Source of the DNA: JAZKFT01 sp040386335
GTDB taxonomy: Bacteria > Bacteroidota > Bacteroidia > Chitinophagales > Chitinophagaceae
Direction of reading: 5' to 3'
Length of the DNA: 64,000 nt
Assembly (NCBI GenBank): GCA_040386335.1
Contig: JAZKFT010000009.1
Span: forward strand, 62,001 to 126,000
Both the position numbers and the translations under genes were made by a program. Under the pieces are notes generated by a model. It saw nothing but the letters and a program-made list of their open reading frames with translations, was not told the origin of the DNA and ran no database searches. Shown here piece after piece: positions 1-7,827 of the stretch. The stretch's first letter is position 1, and every line of letters starts with the position of its first letter.

Positions 1-105
1 ATCAAGACTCCAAGGACTTCTTAAAATTTATAGACAAACCCTCCCAATTTACAAGTATTTAAAAAGGACTGAACCTTGTTCCTTGATCCTTGAACCTTAT
101 TACTT
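1..105. repeat. heptad-repeat hairpin at left edge
   Basis: Positions 71-105 read as five consecutive 7-mers (GAACCTT, GTTCCTT, GATCCTT, GAACCTT, ATTACTT), running into the pdxA stop codon. Positions 1-20 are an imperfect reverse complement of this theme (its complement contains CCTTG and CTTGAT), so the spacer could fold into a loose hairpin. The left part may continue outside the window. It is one of several such loci here. Confidence 0.6.
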
Positions 106-1207
106 AATCCGGCAGCACCACGGCCTTTTCCGCTACCGCATCAATGGTTCTTTGGTTTGTTTTCTTTAACGGGTTGGCGCGGTTGTCTTCATAAAATCTA
201 CGTTTGGCGATAATATCGATACAACCAAAAATTGCGGCTAAAAAAGAGGTGGGATCGGCGATGCCTTTGCCTGCTATATCAAAGGCCGTTCCGTGATCCG
301 GCGATGTGCGGATACCTGCGAGACCAGCCGTATAATTAACGCCTTCGCCCAGTGCAAGCGACTTAAAGGGGATCAGCCCCTGGTCGTGGTACATAGCCAA
401 AACACCATCAAATTTTTCGTATTGGCCACGGGCAAAAAATGCGTCGGCGCTAAAGGGACCGTACACCAGCATCCGCATTTCTTTGGCATCTTTAACGGCG
501 GGTTTTATTACTGTTTCTTCTTCGTTTCCTACCAGCCCTTCGTCGCCTGCATGTGGGTTGAGTCCCAGCACTGCTATTTTTGGCTTGTCCACGCCAAAAT
601 CCCTGGCAATGGTATCATTCATAATTCTAAGCTTACTCAGAATGGCTTCTTTGGTCACATATTTTGAAACCTCAGCTACCGGCACATGCTCGGTTAGCAG
701 ACCTACTCTCATGTTATCGGCAACCATTAGCATCACTACATCTTTGGCCTCAAAGGCTGCCTTTAAAAAGGGGGTATGCCCAGTGTATGCGAAGCTTTCG
801 GAATAGATATTTTTCTTGTGAACCGGTGCCGTAACAAGTCCATCTATATGACCTGCCTTTAATGCATCTACAGCGGCTACGAGGCTGCGGCGGCCATAGT
901 CGCCACCGGTTTCGTTGAGAATTCCAGGGGTTATCAGCACTTCTTCTTCCCAGCAATTGAGCACATTCACCATCTTATTATTCACCCTGGTAAAGTCTTT
1001 CAGGCTCTGGTACACAAAATTAATATCGGGCATAGACTTACGGTAAAAGTTAATGCTTTTGTTACTGGCAAAAACCACCGGGGTACAATGATCAAGAATG
1101 CGGCTGTCGCTCAACGATTTAATCAATAGTTCGATGCCGATGCCGTTAAGATCACCGCTGGTAAAACCAATAATGGGTTTTGCTGAATCGCTCATAGTTG
1201 TATGCAT
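104..1207 (-). CDS. pdxA: 4-hydroxythreonine-4-phosphate dehydrogenase PdxA
   Basis: Cytoplasmic NAD-dependent enzyme of pyridoxal 5'-phosphate synthesis (DXP-dependent route). It oxidises 4-phosphohydroxy-L-threonine, whose product is condensed by PdxJ. The 367-residue length is slightly above the usual ~330. Family landmarks are present in order: N-terminal GFTSGDLNGIG, TAPVHKKNI and the following GHTPFL with metal-ligand histidines, the NPHAGDEG block in mid-protein, and the YHDQGLIPFK signature near residue 270. Two starts are possible, ATG at 1207 or at 1195 (MSDSAK); the second is closer to the usual N-terminus. No other pdx gene lies nearby and the next upstream gene is about 230 bp away, so it seems to be transcribed alone. 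Confidence 0.96.
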   Translation of the reverse strand: MHTTMSDSAKPIIGFTSGDLNGIGIELLIKSLSDSRILDHCTPVVFASNKSINFYRKSMPDINFVYQSLKDFTRVNNKMVNVLNCWEEEVLITPGILNETGGDYGRRSLVAAVDALKAGHIDGLVTAPVHKKNIYSESFAYTGHTPFLKAAFEAKDVVMLMVADNMRVGLLTEHVPVAEVSKYVTKEAILSKLRIMNDTIARDFGVDKPKIAVLGLNPHAGDEGLVGNEEETVIKPAVKDAKEMRMLVYGPFSADAFFARGQYEKFDGVLAMYHDQGLIPFKSLALGEGVNYTAGLAGIRTSPDHGTAFDIAGKGIADPTSFLAAIFGCIDIIAKRRFYEDNRANPLKKTNQRTIDAVAEKAVVLPD

Positions 1208-1440
1208 GATAAGCCGTAAAAGTAAATGTTTTCCATTATGTGCTGGTGGTGGGTTTCATGAGCCTGCGTATTCCCGATTTCGCATCCCTGTCGGGGCTGG
1301 CTTTCGCCGCGACAGGGATTTACGATGCCTGATATTTATTTTAAACCCCAGTATGTTTCATAGTAGCTATCAGATGAATGGAGCGTCGCCAATGTCGCTC
1401 AATCAGGGCTCAAAAGCTGGTACCAAAAAAAGGGGTATCC
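1208..1440. other. intergenic spacer, no gene seen
   Basis: This spacer lies between the pdxA start and the 3' end of the next minus-strand gene. It holds the REP-like hairpin at 1284-1319 and a small GAGCG/CGCTC stem near 1380-1400. The only open frame through it is an antisense shadow extending out of pdxA. Confidence 0.5.
1284..1319. repeat. REP-like palindrome, copy A
   Basis: Outer arms ATCCCTGTCG and CGACAGGGAT pair perfectly around a GGGCTGGCTTTCGCC core. The 32-nt unit at 1286-1317 recurs in inverted orientation at 41870-41901 with 31 of 32 bases identical, so it is a dispersed element and not a local terminator. Confidence 0.75.
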
Positions 1441-3621
1441 TTAATTTACCTGCCGGTTATAAGCATTAATAAAAATGGCCCCAAGGTTTTTGTAAGGTGG
1501 TATGTAATCGTTAAAATCGTACTGCGTTTTCGGGATTTTCTTTTGTAGCAGTTTCCAATAGGTTATCCAGTTAATGTCTTTTCCCTTTTTAAGTTCTTCC
1601 ACCATCTCAGAAAATATCAGCACATTGGCTTTGCCAAAACCAGTTTGCTTGCTGCCTATCAGGTAAGCATCCGGGCATATTTCAAGTATTTCCCTAAGGC
1701 TGTGGTAAGCACCACAACTGCCGAGTATAATGATCTTGCTTGATGGCGCCAATTGCCGCACGGTTTCGCTGAGGTAGTAACTATGCCCACGATGTACCGT
1801 AATGGCCGGTGCATAATTATTTTTTTGCATCCATGCATTCAGGTGCTCCTGGGCCAGTATGTCTTCGTTCTTTTCTTCATAGCCGGGGCGGTTGGCAAAT
1901 ATCACAAAGGGTACGGCGGTTTTTAAACTCGTAAACTGCACCCATTCGGCAGAGTCTGTTCTTTTCCAGTTTTTGTTACTATACATATTCTTTAACAGGT
2001 TATAACTGGCCCTGCTAATGCCATCGCCATAGAAATACATCTGCAATACAATTCGCCCTAGGCTATCTTTCATAAAACTATTTTGCACATCGTATACCGG
2101 CAGTATTCCAAGACTATCTGTAAGGTTTATATGCTTTGAGGTATCACTGCTTTCAAGAATTAATTGCTCCAGCCGATAGATGGTTTTTCCCCGTTGATTG
2201 TCTTCAGCTACCGCCTTATTATAATTAGCGCTTATTTGGTCCAGCATCAGTTTTTTCAAAGTATCGTTCTTAATGCTTGCATAGCTGTTAGCCACGTCGA
2301 CAGCATCTTCCAGGTCGTTGCCCGGTCCTTTGTCAAGGTTGTTTACAAAGTTGGTCATCAGGGCCGTCGCATTAGCCTTGCTCATCCGGCCTAGAAAATT
2401 ATCCAGGGTATTATAGTTGGCTGCCATGGCAATAAACTTCTTGTAATGATGACCGTTTACAGAAGCCAGTAAGGAATCGGCACTGGGCGTTACCATGCGC
2501 TGCCAGATGCGGTTATAGGCACCTAAATAACTGCTGGTATAAATCTCCGCTTCGGAAGAAACAATAAGATAGTAGAGTTCCTGGTACGTAAGCTTTTCTA
2601 TCTTCTTAAAACGGATGTTTGCCGGCATATCGTGCAATCCGTTAATGCTGTTTATAAAGGGAAAGACGGATTTGGTATGCACCATATCTTGTAGTGTTTT
2701 TGCTACCAGCGGAGTATCGCCCCTTACCATGCGACCAGCATAGTCGATCTGCGTCCTCACTAACAATTTGTAGTAAGCAAGTGTATCTGCCATTTCCTTC
2801 TTTATGTCGGCGATGGTTATTTTACCGCTGCTCAATATATCCAGGAAAGGAAAATAGAGGCGTCCGCTGTTGTCGTTTGCGAGCGTGTAAACTTGCTTCA
2901 CCAGCGGATCCTGATTCTGTTGTATACGCTGGCCAAATTTGGTCTCGCCGGCCTGCGAGTAGGTATATAATTTTTCGGGCTCTCTTTTGGCAAGTATCGG
3001 TAGCAGGCTATCGGCAAAAGTCACACCTGGGTTTGCATTCAGCGTTTGCCATATTTTCCCTGGATTTTCCTCAATGTATTTTAAGACTGTTCTGTTTCTC
3101 GCGGCAACAATGCCTGGGTTGGAACTGAACGAAATGCCTTGCAACAAAATATTGCAGATAGCATGAGGATATTCATTAAAAACTGCTTCGAAAGACTGGT
3201 TCCTTTTATCGAGCACAAAGGCTGACTGCCATGCAGCAAACGTGTTGGTAAATGCAGGCAGTTTTAATTTTTTGGTTCGGTATGCTTCGCTGAAATAGTT
3301 GATCATTTCGCCCAGGCCACGCAGGTAAGTGAGCTTTTCAGTGTTGTTCAATGTGCTGTCCAGCTCTATTTGCTTTTGCAGCGAATCCATCTTTACTGTA
3401 GCTGTTTGGGTAAGTGAATGATTGATGGCTTCACTAAATTTTCCGGCCAGAACATCATCGGCTTTCCCGTCAATGGCAAGCAATCGTTGCTGTATCTTAT
3501 CCAGGGAGTAATGGGCATATTCCCGCCCCTGGGCGACGGCATAATCAAGCGGGGCAGCTATTGATTTGTTAGAGCTGGTGAGGGTTACAAAAAAAACGGC
3601 GAAGGGTAAAAAACGGTTCAT
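1441..3621 (-). CDS. secreted protein with putative clan-CD (caspase-fold) peptidase-like C-terminus
   Basis: Predicted protein of 726 residues. The start at 3621 was chosen because it gives a signal peptide (MNRFLPFAVFFVTLTSS then an SIAA-P cleavage region). The longer frame to 3789 would overlap the divergent neighbour and lacks an export signal. Most of the chain is helical-looking and not recognised. Near the C-terminus a block VHRGHSYYLSETV (H610, H613) is followed after a hydrophobic strand by IIILGSCGAYHS (C636), then a strand and a SKQTG turn. A strand-His-Gly-x and strand-G-x-C arrangement is what clan-CD cysteine peptidases (gingipain, caspase, CHAT) use for the catalytic dyad. The His-Cys spacing of 23-26 residues is on the short side. 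The protease assignment is inference; secretion is well supported. Confidence 0.6.
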   Translation of the reverse strand: MNRFLPFAVFFVTLTSSNKSIAAPLDYAVAQGREYAHYSLDKIQQRLLAIDGKADDVLAGKFSEAINHSLTQTATVKMDSLQKQIELDSTLNNTEKLTYLRGLGEMINYFSEAYRTKKLKLPAFTNTFAAWQSAFVLDKRNQSFEAVFNEYPHAICNILLQGISFSSNPGIVAARNRTVLKYIEENPGKIWQTLNANPGVTFADSLLPILAKREPEKLYTYSQAGETKFGQRIQQNQDPLVKQVYTLANDNSGRLYFPFLDILSSGKITIADIKKEMADTLAYYKLLVRTQIDYAGRMVRGDTPLVAKTLQDMVHTKSVFPFINSINGLHDMPANIRFKKIEKLTYQELYYLIVSSEAEIYTSSYLGAYNRIWQRMVTPSADSLLASVNGHHYKKFIAMAANYNTLDNFLGRMSKANATALMTNFVNNLDKGPGNDLEDAVDVANSYASIKNDTLKKLMLDQISANYNKAVAEDNQRGKTIYRLEQLILESSDTSKHINLTDSLGILPVYDVQNSFMKDSLGRIVLQMYFYGDGISRASYNLLKNMYSNKNWKRTDSAEWVQFTSLKTAVPFVIFANRPGYEEKNEDILAQEHLNAWMQKNNYAPAITVHRGHSYYLSETVRQLAPSSKIIILGSCGAYHSLREILEICPDAYLIGSKQTGFGKANVLIFSEMVEELKKGKDINWITYWKLLQKKIPKTQYDFNDYIPPYKNLGAIFINAYNRQVN

Positions 3622-3734
3622 GGGTAATAAGGTGCAGCAAATTTCGTTCCGCTTTCGACCTGTTTGAATACGTGGAGGAGGGTATATAAAATATTGAAAT
3701 CTACTTGCATCTTTCCGTTCAAATTTAATACGAC

Positions 3735-4460
3735 ATGAAAAAGCTGGTTTTGATTTTTCTATTGCCACTTTCATTGCTGGCACAGCCACGCAAAGATGGA
3801 AGGCAATTGGTAGCCCTGCCGGTTAATTACGAGCCCGATCGCATGGAGGCATCCAACAAATACTACCTGATAGTGGATAAGCCACAATGTGTGCAGATAA
3901 AACCCAACCAAACATTTGTGCTGCAGAGCGCCTGGCACAAAGATGGCGACAGCATCGTAAACATTGGTGCGGGCACCATGAAGCTGATCAACAAGAATGA
4001 TGCTGAGTTGGTAGCAACAATCAACAAAGGGAAACTGGTACAAAAAGGCGATGTTGCGATGTTCCTGGTGCCGCTGAAACAGCCCGGGAAAGACAGCGTT
4101 TTTTTTAAATTGGCCCGCTTTGCCATTGGCCTTACCACCCTGGAAGACAGCCTTTTTTACGACCGAAATAAGATGCTGCTGAGCCCTGCATCCTATCCCG
4201 TAAAAACACTGGCCGGGGCTATGGCAGCCGATATTCGTTACACGGCCGATGCCATGCTCAAAGAAGAAAACAGCCAGGACCAGGAAATAAAGTCGGGTAA
4301 ATACAAGGGACAACAACTCTTTTCGATGATGCAAAAATGTACCGCTGCCGATGTACTGCTGTTTCTCCGCTATGTGTACAACAGGCCACAAAAATATATG
4401 GCTCATAACTGGAAGGTGAGCGAAACCTTTGCTACCTGGGTGATCAATGGAACGCCATAG
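3735..4460 (+). CDS. secreted hypothetical protein
   Basis: Predicted protein of 241 residues with a clear signal peptide (MKKLVLIFLLPLSLLA, cleavage near LLAQ-P). The middle region (residues ~40-140) alternates strands in a pattern consistent with a beta-sandwich. The C-terminal ~70 residues are helical with a RYVYNRPQKY segment. No family recognised. It is transcribed divergently from the peptidase-like gene, with starts 113 bp apart, and converges on tig through a bidirectional hairpin. The shared divergent promoter region is the only hint of a link to the neighbour. Confidence 0.8.
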   Translation: MKKLVLIFLLPLSLLAQPRKDGRQLVALPVNYEPDRMEASNKYYLIVDKPQCVQIKPNQTFVLQSAWHKDGDSIVNIGAGTMKLINKNDAELVATINKGKLVQKGDVAMFLVPLKQPGKDSVFFKLARFAIGLTTLEDSLFYDRNKMLLSPASYPVKTLAGAMAADIRYTADAMLKEENSQDQEIKSGKYKGQQLFSMMQKCTAADVLLFLRYVYNRPQKYMAHNWKVSETFATWVINGTP

Positions 4461-4610
4461 AACGCTTTACGCCAGACGCTCTACGCAGGACGCATGAGGC
4501 AGGTGCAAAAAAACAAAACGCTTCAGGGGCTTAGCCTAAAGCGTTTTGCTTCTGATAAAAGTATTCTCTATGCGTTAAGCGTTAAGCGTCAAGCGTCTGG
4601 CGTCAAGCTT
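4461..4610. repeat. nested heptad-repeat hairpin between convergent genes
   Basis: The left arm 4461-4502 reads as 7-mers AACGCTT, TACGCCA, GACGCTC, TACGCAG, GACGCAT. The right arm 4572-4606 reads GCGTTAA, GCGTTAA, GCGTCAA, GCGTCTG, GCGTCAA. The right arm is the imperfect reverse complement of the left, so the whole spacer folds back with a terminator hairpin at its tip. The repeats begin directly after the upstream stop codon and run up to the tig stop codon. Confidence 0.75.
4514..4548. terminator. intrinsic terminator, mainly for tig
   Basis: CAAAACGCTT at 4514-4523 pairs with AAGCGTTTTG at 4539-4548; an inner AGG/CCT extends the stem. A run of seven A at 4507-4513 becomes a U-tract in the tig direction. 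In the plus direction the T-run is short. Confidence 0.75.
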
Positions 4611-5988
4611 AATGATGGTGATGTTGCTTATGATGCTCCTGCTGTTTGGTAAAGTCTTCCACACTCATTAATTCGTCTTTGTACTGCACCATTGTCTCGG
4701 CCATGGCAAACAGTTTGTCGGTGGCGATTTGGTTATAAGTATTCTCTACAAATTTCTGGTCCTTGGTCATCTTGTCGATATAGGTATCCAGCCATGGCAT
4801 GTCTTCCGGGTTGCCCTGTCCGCCCATATAGCCCATCATCTGGTGTTTGGCGAACATCCTGATTTCTTCGGGGTCTACATTTATTTTGGCCTCTTTGATA
4901 ATGGTATCGCTGATCAGCGTCCACTTTAAAGAATTGCTGAATGATGGCCAGCCTTTCTCAATTTCCTCTTCAGTCTTAGGCTCTTTTTCGGCCTGTTTCT
5001 GCCAGCGTTTCAGGAAATCTTCCGGAAGGTCTATCTGCGTATTGTCCAGCAGGTAGTGATAGATCTGGTCGTCTACCTGGCCACGGTCAGAATTAGCATA
5101 ATAAGCTTCAATATCTTCCTTAATGGCCTGGCGGAATTCAGCTTCGGTAGCAAGTGCTTTGCCGGAATATACCTGGTTAAAGAATTCTTCGTTCAGCTCC
5201 CGGTTTTCTACGAGGCCTACCTTGGTGATGGTTAACTGGAACGATTTGTCAGCATCCGTTGGCAGCAATGTAAGGTCACTCAAAATAAATTCGAGCTCTT
5301 TTGCTTCGAAAGCTTCGCTAAGTTTAATGGTAAGGGTATCGTCTTTTTTAAGGCCCATCAGTTGCGGGCGAACCGCTTCGCTGAAATAACTTACCAGCAG
5401 GCTATTGTCTTTGGTAACACCGTCTTCCACCACATTGCCTTCCGCATCTACTTCTGTAAAAGTTACATTGAGTACATTCTTGTCGTTGTCAACAGCTTCC
5501 GGCTCGGTCATATTGCCAAAACGGGTCTGCAGGCGGGCGATCTCTTCGTCAATCATAGCGTCTGTAACAATCACTTTGTGGCGGTTGATACTTGCCTTAG
5601 AAAGATCGGCGATGGAAAAAGCAGGCTTCAGGCCTATTTCAAAACTAAAGTTCAGGTCTTTGGGTTCGTTCATATCGAGGCCTTTCATGGCATCGAAATT
5701 CTCATCCGTTGGCAGTGGTTGGGCAAATATTTCAGGATTCTCGTGTGTCAGGTAGGCGTTGATCTCTTTTTCCACCATTTTCAGAATCTCGTCGCTGAAA
5801 ATGCTGGCGCCATACATTTTTTTAATAAGGCCCAATGGCACCTGCCCGGGGCGGAAACCCTGCATTTTCACCTGTTTGGAATATGTCTTCAGTGATTTTT
5901 CGAACGATGGATAATAGTCATCCTTGGTTAATTGCACCGTTATTTTGTCTGTAAGCGGGGCTACGTTGTTCCTTGTAATGGTAGGCAT
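4609..5988 (-). CDS. tig: trigger factor, ribosome-associated chaperone
   Basis: Predicted protein of 459 residues starting at MPTITRNNV (5988). The longer frame to 6039 runs through a heptad repeat and is not credible. The N-terminal ribosome-docking signature GFRPGQVP is at residues 44-51. The chain then has the usual long helical C-terminal substrate-binding part. The region between ~150 and 250, where E. coli has the FKBP-type prolyl isomerase domain, is hard to align and lacks the usual aromatic active-site pattern. It is therefore either strongly diverged or not a working isomerase. The last eleven residues are mostly His (EHHKQHHHH), giving a natural metal-binding tail. It appears monocistronic, with a hairpin terminator downstream. 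clpP and clpX, its frequent neighbours elsewhere, are absent. Confidence 0.95.
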   Translation of the reverse strand: MPTITRNNVAPLTDKITVQLTKDDYYPSFEKSLKTYSKQVKMQGFRPGQVPLGLIKKMYGASIFSDEILKMVEKEINAYLTHENPEIFAQPLPTDENFDAMKGLDMNEPKDLNFSFEIGLKPAFSIADLSKASINRHKVIVTDAMIDEEIARLQTRFGNMTEPEAVDNDKNVLNVTFTEVDAEGNVVEDGVTKDNSLLVSYFSEAVRPQLMGLKKDDTLTIKLSEAFEAKELEFILSDLTLLPTDADKSFQLTITKVGLVENRELNEEFFNQVYSGKALATEAEFRQAIKEDIEAYYANSDRGQVDDQIYHYLLDNTQIDLPEDFLKRWQKQAEKEPKTEEEIEKGWPSFSNSLKWTLISDTIIKEAKINVDPEEIRMFAKHQMMGYMGGQGNPEDMPWLDTYIDKMTKDQKFVENTYNQIATDKLFAMAETMVQYKDELMSVEDFTKQQEHHKQHHHH

Positions 5989-5992
5989 AAAT

Positions 5993-6123
5993 GATTTTTG
6001 ATTTGTGATTTCGGATGTAGGATTTATGATTTGTCTCAAAAATCCTACGTCCCTGATACTTGATATTTTAAAAGCAAATCGCTGTTTAGGCTTGAACCTT
6101 GAATCCTGAACCTTGATTCCTTT
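5993..6123. repeat. heptad repeats upstream of tig
   Basis: Array one, 5993-6034: GATTTTT, GATTTGT, GATTTCG, GATGTAG, GATTTAT, GATTTGT. Array two, 6089-6123: GGCTTGA, ACCTTGA, ATCCTGA, ACCTTGA, TTCCTTT. Each keeps an exact 7-nt register with its own theme. Array one shares its theme with the spacer upstream of murA. Confidence 0.7.
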
Positions 6124-6170
6124 CTAAATGGGCGGCAAAAGTAAGTGCAATCGTGGCTTTGGGCAAATAA

Positions 6171-6199
6171 AAAGCCTCCCTGTTTTATCAGGAAGCTTT
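6171..6199 (-). terminator. terminator-like hairpin
   Basis: AAAGC...CCTG pairs with CAGG...GCTTT around a short A/T loop. Read on the minus strand it is followed by a T-rich stretch (TTTTTATTT). It lies upstream of tig with no annotated minus-strand gene behind it, apart from the tRNA-like remnant at 6210-6244. Confidence 0.45.
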
Positions 6200-6355
6200 T
6201 CAGGGTGTCGTCCGGTCGGGAGGGGTCGAACGCCAATGCCTGGGTGTTAAGGGTGAACGGCCTAAAATATTGGCATGTATTTGAGATGTATTCGCGTACC
6301 AGGCTAAGCTTCAAGCCAGGATATCGGTATACCTGCATTGTTTGCCAACATACCA

Positions 6356-6363
6356 TATTTTTG
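6356..6363 (+). promoter_or_regulatory. Bacteroidota -7 box TATTTTTG
   Basis: Matches TAnnTTTG exactly. The ATG at 6369 follows after five bases, so the transcript would be leaderless or nearly so. No well-spaced -33 TTG is visible (the nearest is 15 nt upstream). Confidence 0.4.
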
Positions 6364-6368
6364 TTTTG

Positions 6369-7304
6369 ATGACCAAAGGAGAAAGGCTACACAAGATTGT
6401 TAAATGCTGCGAGATACGATTTAACCGCGGCGACGCAGCCACATGGAAACATGGCGATTACGTTGACCTGAACCGGGAGATACAGCGCGATGCCAATACA
6501 AACATCAGCCCGAGTACCCTGAAAAGAATTTTTGGCAAAGTGGCTGTTGAGGACGATTATATTCCACAACAAGCAACCGTAGACGCGTTAAAAACCTACG
6601 GGAAATATGTTGAGCCGGAAATTCCACAACTGGTACCGCCGCCATTAGCGCAGCCCGGTCCACCCGACAGAACCAATAAATTCAACAGATCCCGTATGCT
6701 ACCCATTATGCTTGCTGTAATCGCATTGGGCGCAGCGGTTCTGACCTGGCGGTTTTTGAAGCCTAAAAGCATTTCAGGTAAGATTAGTATTACGCGTATT
6801 GAAGGGCATCTGCCTGCTACTGCCTTTTTTGAGCTGCAATTACCTGAAACCAGCGATAGCTTGTTTGTCAATTTTGGCGATAAATCCCCGTGGATTTATG
6901 TTGTTCCCGGTGAAAAAAAGGCAGCGCACATTTATTATATTCCTGGTGTCTTTACCGTCTCCATCCAAACCCGGCTCCAGGCATTTGCAACAACAACTGC
7001 CTATATTAGATCTGACAATTGGATCGCTTTTGGATGCCATCGCCAGGACGACATACCTGTTCATTTTTATGCCTTTCCTGCTGACAGAACTGGTAGTGAC
7101 AGTTTGTTCAAGTTTACAAACAACCAATTGTCTAAACTGGGATTGGATACCACAGGACCTATTTTGACACGGCTTAATAACTACACACCTGTCGCCCATA
7201 ATTCAGATGATTTCGTTTTCGAAGCAACTTTTAAAAATGCTTTGCCTGAAAAGGCATTTATTGCCGGAGTACACAATTTCAAATTTCAGGCAGCAATAGT
7301 ATGA
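6369..7304 (+). CDS. HTH-like / single-TM / PKD-like protein, 5' part of a split gene
   Basis: Predicted protein of 311 residues from ATG 6369 (MTKGERLHK); an upstream in-frame ATG at 6342 is inside the promoter region. The N-terminal ~85 residues, with SPSTLKRIFGKV, resemble the small DNA-binding-like domain found at the front of many Bacteroidota membrane proteins. One membrane span follows (MLPIMLAVIALGAAV, about residues 107-125). The outer part has a PKD-like stretch (VNFGDKSPWIYVVPG and IPGVFTVSI). The end starts a second beta domain (DDFVFEATFKNALPEKAF) that is cut off by TGA. The rest of that domain seems to continue in the -1 frame in the next ORF. Function unknown; a membrane-bound sensor or regulator is a guess. 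Confidence 0.65.
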   Translation: MTKGERLHKIVKCCEIRFNRGDAATWKHGDYVDLNREIQRDANTNISPSTLKRIFGKVAVEDDYIPQQATVDALKTYGKYVEPEIPQLVPPPLAQPGPPDRTNKFNRSRMLPIMLAVIALGAAVLTWRFLKPKSISGKISITRIEGHLPATAFFELQLPETSDSLFVNFGDKSPWIYVVPGEKKAAHIYYIPGVFTVSIQTRLQAFATTTAYIRSDNWIAFGCHRQDDIPVHFYAFPADRTGSDSLFKFTNNQLSKLGLDTTGPILTRLNNYTPVAHNSDDFVFEATFKNALPEKAFIAGVHNFKFQAAIV

Positions 7305-7612
7305 TCAGGTTTAGATTGGTTAGTCCGGGTTGCAGCCTGCGGATCTTAAATATACTCAGCGAACAAACATTCAAGGGGGCATCAGATAGCCTTTCGCAGT
7401 TTGTGCTGGACCTCAGCCAGTGGAATACCGTAAAACTGGTCAATCATCACAAGCAGGTCTCTTTGTCCGTTAACGGCAAAGAAATTTTTACCGGGGCATA
7501 TCAGCGCTCTTTGGGAGACATCAAAGGAATTTTCCTTGAGTTCGAAGGCACTGGTTCTGTGAAAACCTGCGACCTCAAATCCTATGACGGAAAGGTGCTT
7601 TACCATTTTTAG
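7301..7612 (+). pseudogene. 3' part of the split gene (laminin-G-like beta domain)
   Basis: 103 codons in the -1 frame relative to the preceding ORF, beginning at an ATGA overlap. The peptide has no signal or membrane segment. Its text (NTVKLVNHHKQVSLSVNGKEIF and IKGIFLEFEGTG) looks like the second half of a LamG/DUF1080-type beta-sandwich whose first strands lie at the end of the upstream ORF. I read the pair as one ancestral gene with a frameshift near 7290-7303. Alternatives are a sequencing error, programmed -1 shifting (no convincing slippery heptamer seen), or two coupled genes. Confidence 0.5.
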
Positions 7613-7827
7613 AAACCAAAATCCGGCATTGTTTGCTTTCTGCACATCTCCATTTTGCCCGTTTTTCGCTCTGGCCATTAGTTTGATAAACTGATATCCC
7701 CGCCCGGCGCTTGTTCATCCTAACTATTCATCATTGATTTACAGCTAGTTGCATTGTTCATTGCTTTGATAATATTTTGATAAGGCAAACTTGTCGTTAC
7801 GCTTTCAATAGTTTCTACTTTCGGATC

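Larger units (their letters stand above)
5989..6368. other. 380-bp intergenic region: heptad repeats, hairpin, tRNA-like remnant, promoter
   Basis: No coding sequence was seen. From left to right it holds: a six-unit GATTTxx heptad array (5993-6034) whose GGATGTAGGATTT (6013-6025) pairs with AAATCCTACGTCC (6039-6051); a five-unit ACCTTGA array (6089-6123); a terminator-shaped hairpin (6171-6199); a stretch resembling the 3' half of a tRNA on the minus strand (6210-6244); and a -7 box for the next gene (6356-6363). Confidence 0.55.

Noticed and set aside
293..667. Plus-strand frames antisense to pdxA
   Set aside because: Shadow of a well-supported gene; no start context or domain.
3622..3789. 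N-terminal extension of the peptidase-like gene
   Set aside because: It overlaps the divergent gene at 3735 and removes the signal peptide from the N-terminus.
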